Source of the DNA: Smithella sp. ME-1
GTDB lineage: Bacteria; Desulfobacterota; Syntrophia; Syntrophales; Smithellaceae
Direction of reading: 5' to 3'
DNA: 5,580 nt
Assembly: GCA_000495415.1 (NCBI GenBank)
Contig: AWGX01000931.1
Span: forward strand, 1-5,580
The notes beneath the pieces are model-generated. The model made no database searches. It saw only the letters and a list, made by a program, of their open reading frames with translations, and was not told the origin of the DNA. How positions within the stretch are numbered: position 1 is the stretch's first letter; every line of letters begins with the position of its first letter. A program made the position numbers and the translations under genes. This document shows, piece by piece, positions 1-5,580 of the stretch.

Positions 1-1563
1 CGTACGCTGCTGCGAACAATTGATGCAGAAAGAAAACTTGCCGACGATGTTACTATTTCCTGGAATCCGGATAAATTAAAGGAACTTCTATATAAACAGT
101 TAACGGGAGAGCAGATTCTTGTAGTTTCCAACCGCGAACCATACATTCATATGAAAGGAAAGGAAAGGATTGAAATTCAGCGCCCGGCCAGCGGTCTTGT
201 AACAGCGGTCGAACCTGTTATGAAAGCTTGTTCAGGAACATGGATAGCACACGGTGGTGGCACTGCCGATCGTGAAGTTGCAGATAAAAAAGATCATGTT
301 TATATACCTCCTGAAAATCCAAAGTACACACTCCGGCGTATTTGGCTGTCGAGGGAAGAGGAAAAAGGTTATTATTATGGGTTTGCTAATGAGGGATTAT
401 GGCCTCTTTGCCATATCGCCCATGTTCGTCCGATTTTTCGAACAAGCGATTGGCAACATTACGTAACAATAAATCAACGTTTTGCAGATGCTGTTGTCAA
501 AGAAGCAAACAGAGAAGACCCCGTAGTTTTAGTTCAAGATTACCATTTCGCTTTATTGCCAGGTATGTTGCGCAAAATTCTTCCAAAATCAACTATAATA
601 ACTTTTTGGCACATTCCCTGGCCCAATCCGGAATCATTTGGTATTTGTCCCTGGCGTGAAGAGCTGCTTCAGGGAATGCTGGGAAGCACTATACTAGGGT
701 TCCATACTCCGTTTCACTGTAAAAATTTCCTGGAAACTGTGGACCGGTATTTAGAAACGCGTGTAGATCATGCATCTTCCACTATTTCTCACGGCGGCAA
801 GTTGACGTTAGTGGAAGCTTATCCTATCTCCATTCAGTGGCCTCCCCCATGGCAAGACAATCAACCCTCAGTAAAAGAATGCCAAGCTGAAATTAGAAAA
901 TTTTTAAAGATCGATAACGATTGTTTAATCGGACTGGGTGTAGATCGAATGGATTACACAAAAGGAATTCTTGAACGACTAAGAGCAGTGGAAAATCTTT
1001 TGGAAAGACATCCGGAAATGATCGGGAAGTTTTCATTTGTCCAGATTGCTGCTCCCTCACGCTCGGTATTAGAAGAATACCAGGCTTTCGAAGCCCGTGT
1101 TCGATCGCTGGCAACACATATCAACCAGCGTTTCGCCAGCGGTGCCTATCAGCCTGTTTATTTAAGGGTAGAACATCATGAACCGGAAGAAGTCAACCGA
1201 TACTACCGTGCTGCTGATGTCTGTATGGTTACGAGTCTGCACGATGGAATGAACCTGGTTGCCAAAGAATTTATTGCTTCCCGAGACGACGAGAGAGGCG
1301 TTCTGGTACTCAGTCAGTTTACCGGTGCGGCACATGAATTATATGAAGCCCTGATAGTTAATCCTTATCATATTGAACAAACGGCCGATGCACTTTATCA
1401 GGCTTTGACAATGCCTGAATTTGAACAGCGGGAGCGGATGCGCAGTATGCGATCAATGGTCCGCGATTTTAATGTATACAGATGGGCTGGCAGAATGCTT
1501 ATTGACGCTTCAAAAATACGTCAGAGAGAAAAACTGGCAGCAAGAATAGGGTTGGAAACATGA
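1..1563 (+). CDS. otsA: Trehalose-6-phosphate synthase (GT20), 5' end truncated by window
   Basis: Retaining glycosyltransferase of family GT20 that joins UDP-glucose and glucose-6-phosphate into trehalose-6-phosphate in the cytoplasm. The frame is open from base 1; 520 codons are visible. The ATG at 151 is internal: the family motif [10 protein letters not shown] lies just before it (residues 41-50), and it carries the conserved substrate-loop arginine (R45). Other landmarks, counted from base 1: PASGLVTA 62-69, NEGLWPLCH 130-138, QDYH with D180, the HIPWPNPE block 204-211, VDRMDYTKG with R316 and K321, and [10 protein letters not shown] with D415 and E423. These match E. coli OtsA R9, W85, D130, R262, K267, D361 and E369. 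The catalytic domain is about the length of E. coli OtsA (474 aa). The preceding 40 residues ([16 protein letters not shown]...) are extra and resemble the linker of long, membrane-anchored OtsA forms. Overlaps otsB by 4 bases. Identity is very secure; the true start is outside the window. Confidence 0.96.
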   Translation, partial: RTLLRTIDAERKLADDVTISWNPDKLKELLYKQLTGEQILVVSNREPYIHMKGKERIEIQRPASGLVTAVEPVMKACSGTWIAHGGGTADREVADKKDHVYIPPENPKYTLRRIWLSREEEKGYYYGFANEGLWPLCHIAHVRPIFRTSDWQHYVTINQRFADAVVKEANREDPVVLVQDYHFALLPGMLRKILPKSTIITFWHIPWPNPESFGICPWREELLQGMLGSTILGFHTPFHCKNFLETVDRYLETRVDHASSTISHGGKLTLVEAYPISIQWPPPWQDNQPSVKECQAEIRKFLKIDNDCLIGLGVDRMDYTKGILERLRAVENLLERHPEMIGKFSFVQIAAPSRSVLEEYQAFEARVRSLATHINQRFASGAYQPVYLRVEHHEPEEVNRYYRAADVCMVTSLHDGMNLVAKEFIASRDDERGVLVLSQFTGAAHELYEALIVNPYHIEQTADALYQALTMPEFEQRERMRSMRSMVRDFNVYRWAGRMLIDASKIRQREKLAARIGLET

Positions 1564-2354
1564 GTACGAGCGAACGATTATCATATATCTTTGAAAGTTC
1601 TGCGCTTGCCAAAATGAAAAATTTCATCGATCACAACACCTTGTTTGCTTTCGATCTTGACGGTACTTTGGCCCCAATAGCAACAAAACCTTGTGTTATA
1701 GGAATTCCCGACTCTATTCGGGAAGAATTCATAATTCTCAACGAGCAAGCAGTCGTCGCAGTTATTACGGGACGCTCATGCTCAGATGCTTTGTATCATC
1801 TTGGCATATCTCCACGTTACCTGATCGGGAACCACGGCGCTGAAGGCCTTCCTGGTTGGGAAAATCGAGAAAATGAATTTTCCCGCATAGCAAATCAATG
1901 GCAGTCTCAATTAGACAATCTTCTCCCCGTCGAAAATCGCCGTGGCATTTTTATAGAAAACAAAGGTTCGACTTTGTCGATTCATTATCGTCACGTCTGT
2001 AATATTAAATATGCCCATAAAATGATTCTTCAGGCAATAGATAAACTTAATCCTAAGCCCCGACGAATTGGGGGCAAATTTATTGAGAATCTTATTCCGG
2101 TAAGCGCACCAGATAAAGGAATTGCCCTTAAAATTCTAATGCAAGAATCAGCATGTCAAAACGGTATTTTTGTCGGAGATGATGAAACGGATGAGGATGT
2201 GTTTCATCTGAATGATGCAAATCTCTTTACCATCCGCGTGGGGAAGAATACTTTCAGCAGTGCACACTTTTATCTACGCGGACAAAGTGAAATTTTACGA
2301 TTCCTGCGTGTTATTAACGGTATCTTTAACGCAAAAGAAAAATTAGCAATTTAA
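1560..2354 (+). CDS. otsB: Trehalose-6-phosphate phosphatase (HAD superfamily)
   Basis: Hydrolyses trehalose-6-phosphate to trehalose and phosphate, completing the OtsA-OtsB pathway in the cytoplasm. The 264-residue protein has the full HAD set: DLDGT at 32-36 (D32 nucleophile, D34 general acid/base), ITGRS at 69-73, the NHGAE substrate block at 91-95, ENKGSTLSIHYR at 133-144, the lysine of PDKG (K186), and the Mg-binding GDDETDED at 206-213. Length is normal for bacterial OtsB (about 250-270 aa). Its ATG lies inside the stop of otsA (ATGA), so translation is probably coupled. A weak AGGG at 1548-1551 sits 8 bases upstream, consistent with dependence on ribosomes arriving from otsA. All catalytic residues are present, so it should be active. 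No convincing intrinsic terminator follows. Confidence 0.96.
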   Translation: MSTSERLSYIFESSALAKMKNFIDHNTLFAFDLDGTLAPIATKPCVIGIPDSIREEFIILNEQAVVAVITGRSCSDALYHLGISPRYLIGNHGAEGLPGWENRENEFSRIANQWQSQLDNLLPVENRRGIFIENKGSTLSIHYRHVCNIKYAHKMILQAIDKLNPKPRRIGGKFIENLIPVSAPDKGIALKILMQESACQNGIFVGDDETDEDVFHLNDANLFTIRVGKNTFSSAHFYLRGQSEILRFLRVINGIFNAKEKLAI

Positions 2355-2425
2355 TTATTCAACAGTGTTTTACCTGTCAGTTGTTATAAAAAGTTTATTA
2401 ATATACGAAAAACATATTTATTCTA

Positions 2426-2435
2426 ATCAATTGAT
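2426..2435. promoter_or_regulatory. 10-bp perfect palindrome ATCAATTGAT, possible operator
   Basis: ATCAATTGAT is identical to its own reverse complement. It lies 20 bases upstream of the TTGACA box in the otsB-usp gap, where an activator or repressor dimer could bind. Palindromes of this size can arise by chance in AT-rich DNA and no specific regulator is recognised, so the call is weak. Confidence 0.25.
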
Positions 2436-2455
2436 AAATAATTACCCATAAATCG

Positions 2456-2485
2456 TTGACATGGATTTTTAATTATATTAGTTAT
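2456..2485 (+). promoter_or_regulatory. Candidate sigma70-type promoter for the usp gene
   Basis: A perfect -35 hexamer TTGACA is at 2456-2461. At an 18-base spacing the -10 candidate is AGTTAT (2480-2485), only 3 of 6 matches to TATAAT. A better hexamer, TATATT (2474-2479), is only 12 bases from the -35 box, too close for a standard promoter. The position, just before the strong ribosome binding site of the stress gene, fits a promoter. The poor -10 leaves it uncertain or dependent on an activator. Confidence 0.4.
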
Positions 2486-2496
2486 TCTTACACATT

Positions 2497-2502
2497 AGGA
2501 GG
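2497..2502 (+). promoter_or_regulatory. Shine-Dalgarno AGGAGG of the usp gene, short spacer
   Basis: A full-consensus AGGAGG is followed by only 3 bases (CAT) before the ATG at 2506; 5-9 bases is usual. The start is still convincing because the protein begins MIKFKNILYAID, the standard N-terminal beta strand of the Usp fold. No suitable in-frame alternative start lies close by. Confidence 0.75.
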
Positions 2503-2505
2503 CAT

Positions 2506-2916
2506 ATGATCAAGTTCAAAAATATTTTATATGCAATTGATCTGGATTCAAAAAATATCTCTTCATTGGGAAAAGCTCTGGAATTTGCGCAGTTTTTAAA
2601 TTGTTCGATACATATCTTATATGTCAATGACATCGGAGCCGGTTATCGCCATCCCACTGATCGTGAAGATGCTGTTGCATTGAAGGTTAAGGAAGTTATT
2701 CCTGAATCAATGCTGGAAAATCTGGATATTATTTATGCCGTTTCCAAAGGAAACACAGCTGAAGAAGTTGTTAAATATGCGCAAGGAAATGACATTGACT
2801 TGATTATAGTTGGACATAAACACCGAGGGAAGCTTTATTCATCCGTATTTGACAGTACAGATGTCAATATTGTTGATACCGCTATGTTGCCTGTTTTAGT
2901 CATCCCGGAAAAATAA
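2506..2916 (+). CDS. Universal stress protein (UspA family), single domain
   Basis: Small cytoplasmic protein of the Usp family, which typically forms dimers and helps cells survive stress; the molecular activity is usually unknown. The 136-residue length is normal for one Usp domain. Visible features are the first strand KNILYAIDLD (5-14) with the conserved Asp (D12), strand SIHILYVND (34-42), the strand DLIIVGHKH (98-106) and the terminal strand PVLVIPEK (129-136). The ATP-binding motif G-2X-G-9X-G-(S/T) of MJ0577-type Usps is degraded: it reads G103-HK-H106-(9 residues)-D116-S117, with two of three glycines replaced. It therefore probably belongs to the non-ATP-binding UspA type (inference). 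It stands between otsAB and a channel-antiporter pair, with gaps of 151 and 79 bases, and has its own strong ribosome site. Family assignment is secure; the specific role is unknown. Confidence 0.92.
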   Translation: MIKFKNILYAIDLDSKNISSLGKALEFAQFLNCSIHILYVNDIGAGYRHPTDREDAVALKVKEVIPESMLENLDIIYAVSKGNTAEEVVKYAQGNDIDLIIVGHKHRGKLYSSVFDSTDVNIVDTAMLPVLVIPEK

Positions 2917-2936
2917 TTTTCCAGAAGACGAACTAA

Positions 2937-2968
2937 TTAAAGGAACAATCAAAAATTCAAACCTTTAA
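2937..2968. repeat. 7-bp inverted repeat in the usp-mscS gap
   Basis: TTAAAGG (2937-2943) and CCTTTAA (2962-2968) are perfect reverse complements separated by 18 bases. They lie in the 79-base gap ahead of the channel gene. The pair could be a binding site or a weak mRNA hairpin. There is no T-run, so it does not look like a terminator, and chance occurrence in AT-rich DNA is quite possible. Confidence 0.25.
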
Positions 2969-2984
2969 ACAATAATTCTACAAT

Positions 2985-2990
2985 GAGGAG
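2985..2990 (+). promoter_or_regulatory. Shine-Dalgarno GAGGAG of the mechanosensitive channel gene
   Basis: GAGGAG lies 5 bases before the ATG at 2996, an ordinary strong spacing that fixes the start of the channel gene. Confidence 0.8.
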
Positions 2991-2995
2991 AAAAA

Positions 2996-4051
2996 ATGGA
3001 TTTATTGCAGGAATACTATTTTGGAAATACCTTACAAAGCTGGCTGTGCGCTTTGATTACACTGATAGTCACACTCGCGGCACTGATTATTACTCAAAAA
3101 GTATTAATAAAAAAACTCTCCAAACTGGCGGCAACAACTGATAACCAGATAGACGACCTCATCGTCAACATGATTAAACAGACAAAACTTTTTATTCTAA
3201 TTATCGCATCAATTTATCTTGCATCTCTGACTATTACAATCAAACCTTCTATTGAAGAACTATGGCAAAAAGTCGTCATTCTGGCATTAATATTTCAGGC
3301 AGGATTATGGGCGAGCGCGGGAATCTCTTTTGCACTTGGCAAAATAATCAAGAAACGCTCAGAAGAAGATACATCCAGCAAAACTACTATTACATTTTTG
3401 GGATTCGTAGCTCGTTTTTTCTTATGGATCATCATTTTTCTTTTGATTCTGGATAATCTTGGTGTGAATATTACAGGATTAGTAGCCGGATTGGGCATTG
3501 GCGGAATAGCTGTGGCTCTGGCAGTACAAAATATCCTGGGAGACTTGCTGGCCTCCCTTTCCATTGTTTTGGATAAACCCTTTGTCATTGGCGATTTTAT
3601 AGTTGTAGATTCTCTTTCCGGAACAATTGAACATATCGGCTTAAAGACCACAAGAATTCGCAGTCTCAGCGGAGAACAACTGATCTTTTCCAACAATGAT
3701 CTTCTAAAGACCCGCATACGCAATTACAAGCGTATGTCTGAAAGAAGGATTGTTTTCAGTTTTGGCATTATTTATCAGACACCGCTAGAGAAACTAAAGA
3801 ACGTCAATAAAATAGTACGAGATATTATTGAAAAAACAGAAAATGCTCGATTTGACCGTGTTCATTTCAAGGAATACGGTAATTCGTCATTAAACTTTGA
3901 AGTCGTTTATTTTGTTCTAGATCCTGGTTATAATACTTACATGGACATTCAACAATCAATCAATCTGGAGATATTCCGGCAATTTGAAGAATCCGGGATT
4001 GAGTTTGCCTATCCCACCCAAACAGTATATGTTTGCAATCAATCCAAATGA
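2996..4051 (+). CDS. MscS-family small-conductance mechanosensitive ion channel
   Basis: Inner-membrane channel that opens under membrane tension and lets ions and small solutes out on hypo-osmotic shock; known members are heptamers. The 351-residue protein is longer than E. coli MscS (286 aa) and close to YnaI (343 aa). It has extra N-terminal membrane segments: approximate helices at 15-38, 64-82, 92-115 and 134-153, then the pore-lining segment 157-192. The pore signature GLGIGGIAVALAVQN (165-179) continues to LDKPFVIGDFI (192-202), the usual junction with the cytosolic beta domain. By alignment with E. coli L105 and L109, I171 and L175 would form the hydrophobic constriction, and N179 replaces the TM3 kink glycine G113. 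The beta domain carries IGLKTTRIR (214-222) and IFSNNDLLKTRIRNYKR (230-246), followed by an alpha/beta C-terminal region to residue 351. The next gene starts 14 bases downstream, so the two are probably co-transcribed. Family is secure; the exact subfamily (YnaI-like) is an inference from length and topology. Confidence 0.94.
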   Translation: MDLLQEYYFGNTLQSWLCALITLIVTLAALIITQKVLIKKLSKLAATTDNQIDDLIVNMIKQTKLFILIIASIYLASLTITIKPSIEELWQKVVILALIFQAGLWASAGISFALGKIIKKRSEEDTSSKTTITFLGFVARFFLWIIIFLLILDNLGVNITGLVAGLGIGGIAVALAVQNILGDLLASLSIVLDKPFVIGDFIVVDSLSGTIEHIGLKTTRIRSLSGEQLIFSNNDLLKTRIRNYKRMSERRIVFSFGIIYQTPLEKLKNVNKIVRDIIEKTENARFDRVHFKEYGNSSLNFEVVYFVLDPGYNTYMDIQQSINLEIFRQFEESGIEFAYPTQTVYVCNQSK

Positions 4052-4065
4052 ATAAGAGATCCTGA

Positions 4066-5490
4066 ATGATAAAAAAACTTGCCGTTTTACATATAGCGCT
4101 GTTTTTCTGCTTTATTATTCCGTACACGTGTATGGCTACAGACAATTCAACCCAAATAGGCTCTTTGCTACCTCTCTGGTCTGTATTGCCATTTGTGGGA
4201 ATTTTACTTTCCATAGCTTTGATACCCCTCGCCTTTCCTCATTTCTGGCATGATCATTTTCCCAAAGTATCTTTTTTCTGGGCGCTGGTTTTTGCAATAC
4301 CATTTATTTATTTCTTTAAACAAACCGCGCTCAATGAAATAGAACATATTTTCATCATTGATTATATCCCCTTTATACTTTTGCTTTGGTCCCTATTCGC
4401 AGTTTCCGGAGGTATTCATATTAAGGGAACTTTAAAAGGAACGCCTGCTGTCAACTCAATTATCCTGCTTATTGGAACAATACTGGCGTCTGTCATAGGT
4501 ACAACCGGTGCATCCATGCTTTTGATCCGGCCAATTCTTCGTTCCAACTCCTGGCGCGTTTATAAAGTTCACACCATTGTGTTTTTTATTTTTCTGGTCA
4601 GCAATATTGGAGGATCGCTCACACCATTGGGAGATCCGCCTCTTTTTCTGGGATTTTTGCACGGCGTTCCTTTTTTCTGGACAATAAAAATTCTGCCGGA
4701 AATGGCGTTTGCCAGCATAGTTCTTTTGCTTCTTTATTTTGTTCTTGATTCCCACTACTATAAAAAAGAAAGCTTAACTGCTGTGCCCGAATCCGAACAA
4801 GAACCTATTAAAGTTGAGGGCGTCCATAATTTTATTTTTTTATTTGGGATTATCGGTGCTGTATTGTTCAGCGGCAGTTTTAAATTAGGACAAATAAATT
4901 TTTTCAGTATCACCCAGACAATAGAAAATTTAATCAAGGATGCCATCCTGATTCTGATGGGTATTGCATCTCTAGTATTCACGCGAAAGGAAATTCATAA
5001 AAATAATGAATTTAGCTGGATGCCAATCAGGGAAGTTGCTTATCTTTTTGCCGGAATATTCATAACAATTATTCCTGTTCTGGAAATTCTAAGAGCCGGC
5101 GAAAACGGAGCATTACACTGGCTGATAAAATCAGTTGATTCACCGGCACAGTATTTTTGGACGGTAGGAATGCTGTCAAGTTTTCTGGATAATGCTCCTA
5201 CTTACTTAACCTTTTTTAACAGTATTATTGGTAAATTTTATCCGGGAATGCCGGAAACTTCAGCGGTGGCCTTGCTGATTGTAGAAAAAATACCTTATCT
5301 GGCAGCAATCTCTGTGGGAGCCGTTTTTATGGGAGCCAATACATATATAGGCAATGCACCAAACTTTATGGTCAAGTCTATCGCGGAAGAAGCAGGTGTG
5401 AAAATGCCCGGGTTTTTCGGATACATCTTTAAATACTCCATGCCCATTTTAGTGGTTCTATTCATTATAATGACTTTTATATTTTACTGA
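4066..5490 (+). CDS. Na+/H+-antiporter-like membrane protein (CitMHS_2, IT superfamily)
   Basis: Polytopic inner-membrane transporter of 474 residues from the ion-transporter (NhaD/CitMHS/ArsB-like) group, usually annotated as sodium:proton antiporter or putative citrate transporter. The N-terminus MIKK plus a hydrophobic stretch ending TCMA at 21-24 looks like a cleavable signal peptide; about 11-12 further hydrophobic segments follow. Two matching half-signatures mark the inverted-repeat transport fold. The first half has TTGASMLLIRP (146-156) and SNIGGSLTPLGDPP (179-192). The second half has SSFLDNAPTY (371-380) and MGANTYIGNAPN (422-433). A charged loop around 229-253 (KKES, ESEQE) separates the halves. 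The start at 4066 has only a weak AGAG (4055-4058) upstream, 14 bases after the channel stop, so coupling to that gene is likely. Substrate is not proven: Na+/H+ exchange fits the osmotic neighbours, but carboxylate transport is possible. Confidence 0.85.
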   Translation: MIKKLAVLHIALFFCFIIPYTCMATDNSTQIGSLLPLWSVLPFVGILLSIALIPLAFPHFWHDHFPKVSFFWALVFAIPFIYFFKQTALNEIEHIFIIDYIPFILLLWSLFAVSGGIHIKGTLKGTPAVNSIILLIGTILASVIGTTGASMLLIRPILRSNSWRVYKVHTIVFFIFLVSNIGGSLTPLGDPPLFLGFLHGVPFFWTIKILPEMAFASIVLLLLYFVLDSHYYKKESLTAVPESEQEPIKVEGVHNFIFLFGIIGAVLFSGSFKLGQINFFSITQTIENLIKDAILILMGIASLVFTRKEIHKNNEFSWMPIREVAYLFAGIFITIIPVLEILRAGENGALHWLIKSVDSPAQYFWTVGMLSSFLDNAPTYLTFFNSIIGKFYPGMPETSAVALLIVEKIPYLAAISVGAVFMGANTYIGNAPNFMVKSIAEEAGVKMPGFFGYIFKYSMPILVVLFIIMTFIFY

Positions 5491-5492
5491 GA

Positions 5493-5507
5493 CTCACTGA
5501 TAGTGAG
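5493..5507. other. Small perfect hairpin just after the antiporter stop
   Basis: CTCACT (5493-5498), loop GAT, AGTGAG (5502-5507): a 6-bp stem beginning 2 bases after the stop codon. No T-run follows it on either strand, so it is not a standard intrinsic terminator. It may help end or stabilise the mRNA, or be the outer part of the repeat-like tail that follows. Confidence 0.4.
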
Positions 5508-5510
5508 ACC

Positions 5511-5542
5511 CAAGCTTAAGAAACGAAGTGCGCTGAAGCTTG
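5511..5542. repeat. Inverted repeat CAAGCTT / AAGCTTG in the 3' tail
   Basis: CAAGCTT (5511-5517) and AAGCTTG (5536-5542) are perfect reverse complements 18 bases apart. They lie between the post-gene hairpin and the larger palindrome at the window edge. A run of three palindromic structures within 90 bases suggests one composite intergenic element. Confidence 0.4.
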
Positions 5543-5552
5543 CTGGACGAAT

Positions 5553-5580
5553 TATGCCAGGCGCGGAGCGCCGTGGTATA
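5553..5580. repeat. Strong imperfect palindrome, likely part of an intergenic repeat cut by the window
   Basis: The core GGCGC (5560-5564), loop GGA, GCGCC (5568-5572) continues outward as TATGCCA (5553-5559) pairing with TGGTATA (5574-5580). One G (5573) is bulged and one pair is G-U. This gives a 12-bp stem that reaches the last base of the window and could go on beyond it. The 70 bases from 5511 are about 54% GC, clearly above the AT-rich genes upstream. A long bulged intergenic palindrome of different composition fits a REP-like or MITE-like element. Copy number cannot be seen here. Confidence 0.5.

Larger units (their letters stand above)
2355..2505. other. AT-rich intergenic region between otsB and the usp gene
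   Basis: This 151-base non-coding gap separates the otsAB pair from the stress-protein gene. It is strongly AT-rich, with no ORF of note, no tRNA-like fold and no GC-rich hairpin plus T-run typical of an intrinsic terminator. It holds a perfect TTGACA box, a 10-bp palindrome and the usp Shine-Dalgarno sequence (listed separately). Its length and content suggest that usp has its own promoter rather than being read only from otsAB. Confidence 0.6.

Noticed and set aside
151..1563. ATG at 151 as the start of otsA
   Set aside because: The conserved [10 protein letters not shown] motif with the substrate-loop arginine is encoded in the same open frame just upstream (121-150), so the ATG is internal.
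2340..2400. Possible terminator after otsB (AAATT-AGC-AATTT, and CAACAG...CTGTCAGTTG)
   Set aside because: The first is a 5-bp all-AT stem, the second has internal mismatches and bulges, and neither is followed by a clean T-run.
3295..3723. 142-codon open frame on the minus strand inside the channel gene
   Set aside because: It lies wholly within a well-supported MscS gene, shows no recognisable family and has no promoter or ribosome site of note; it is a shadow of the sense codons.
4456..4755. 99-codon minus-strand open frame inside the antiporter gene
   Set aside because: A low-complexity, Lys/Asn/Gln-rich translation antisense to a strongly conserved transporter region; explained as a shadow frame.
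5494..5580. Minus-strand open frame of 28 codons entering from the right edge and stopping at 5494-5496
   Set aside because: It could be the end of a convergent gene, but a second minus frame is also open over the same bases, the translation matches no family I know, and the region is dominated by palindromes. A non-coding repeat explains it better.
1..5580. CRISPR array, tRNA, rRNA or insertion sequence
   Set aside because: No regularly spaced direct repeats, no tRNA or rRNA signatures and no transposase-like protein were seen on either strand.

Overview
The window reads as one co-oriented (+) stretch of bacterial chromosome carrying five genes. All of them fit coping with osmotic, salt or general stress. 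Order: trehalose-6-phosphate synthase (otsA, 5' end cut by the window edge), trehalose-6-phosphate phosphatase (otsB), a single-domain universal stress protein, an MscS-family mechanosensitive channel, and an Na+/H+-antiporter-like (CitMHS_2/IT superfamily) membrane protein. The OtsA and MscS subfamily signatures, the moderately AT-rich composition and the Gram-negative style of the genes suggest a proteobacterium or Desulfobacterota (deltaproteobacterial, Syntrophus-like) relative. That taxonomic guess comes from remembered family resemblance and is not proven by the window.

Layout: 1-1563 otsA, open from the first base and clearly starting upstream. 1560-2354 otsB, overlapping otsA by 4 bases (ATGA), so translationally coupled. 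2355-2505 is an AT-rich 151-base gap with a perfect TTGACA -35-like box, a 10-bp palindrome and a strong Shine-Dalgarno sequence. 2506-2916 universal stress protein. 2917-2995 is a short gap with a 7-bp inverted repeat. 2996-4051 MscS-type channel. 4066-5490 antiporter-like protein, only 14 bases after the channel gene and probably in its operon. 5491-5580 is a GC-richer, strongly palindromic tail that looks like the left part of an intergenic repeat element running off the window.

Working together (inference): OtsA makes trehalose-6-phosphate from UDP-glucose and glucose-6-phosphate, and OtsB dephosphorylates it to the compatible solute trehalose. The MscS-type channel would release solutes on hypo-osmotic shock. 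The antiporter-like protein would export Na+ or handle another ion. The Usp would act as a cytosolic stress factor. This is a coherent osmo-adaptation neighbourhood built from known families. I see no clear evidence of an undescribed system. The points most worth a second look are the upstream N-terminal extension of OtsA, the degenerate nucleotide-binding motif of the Usp, the channel-antiporter pairing, and the palindromic element at the 3' edge.
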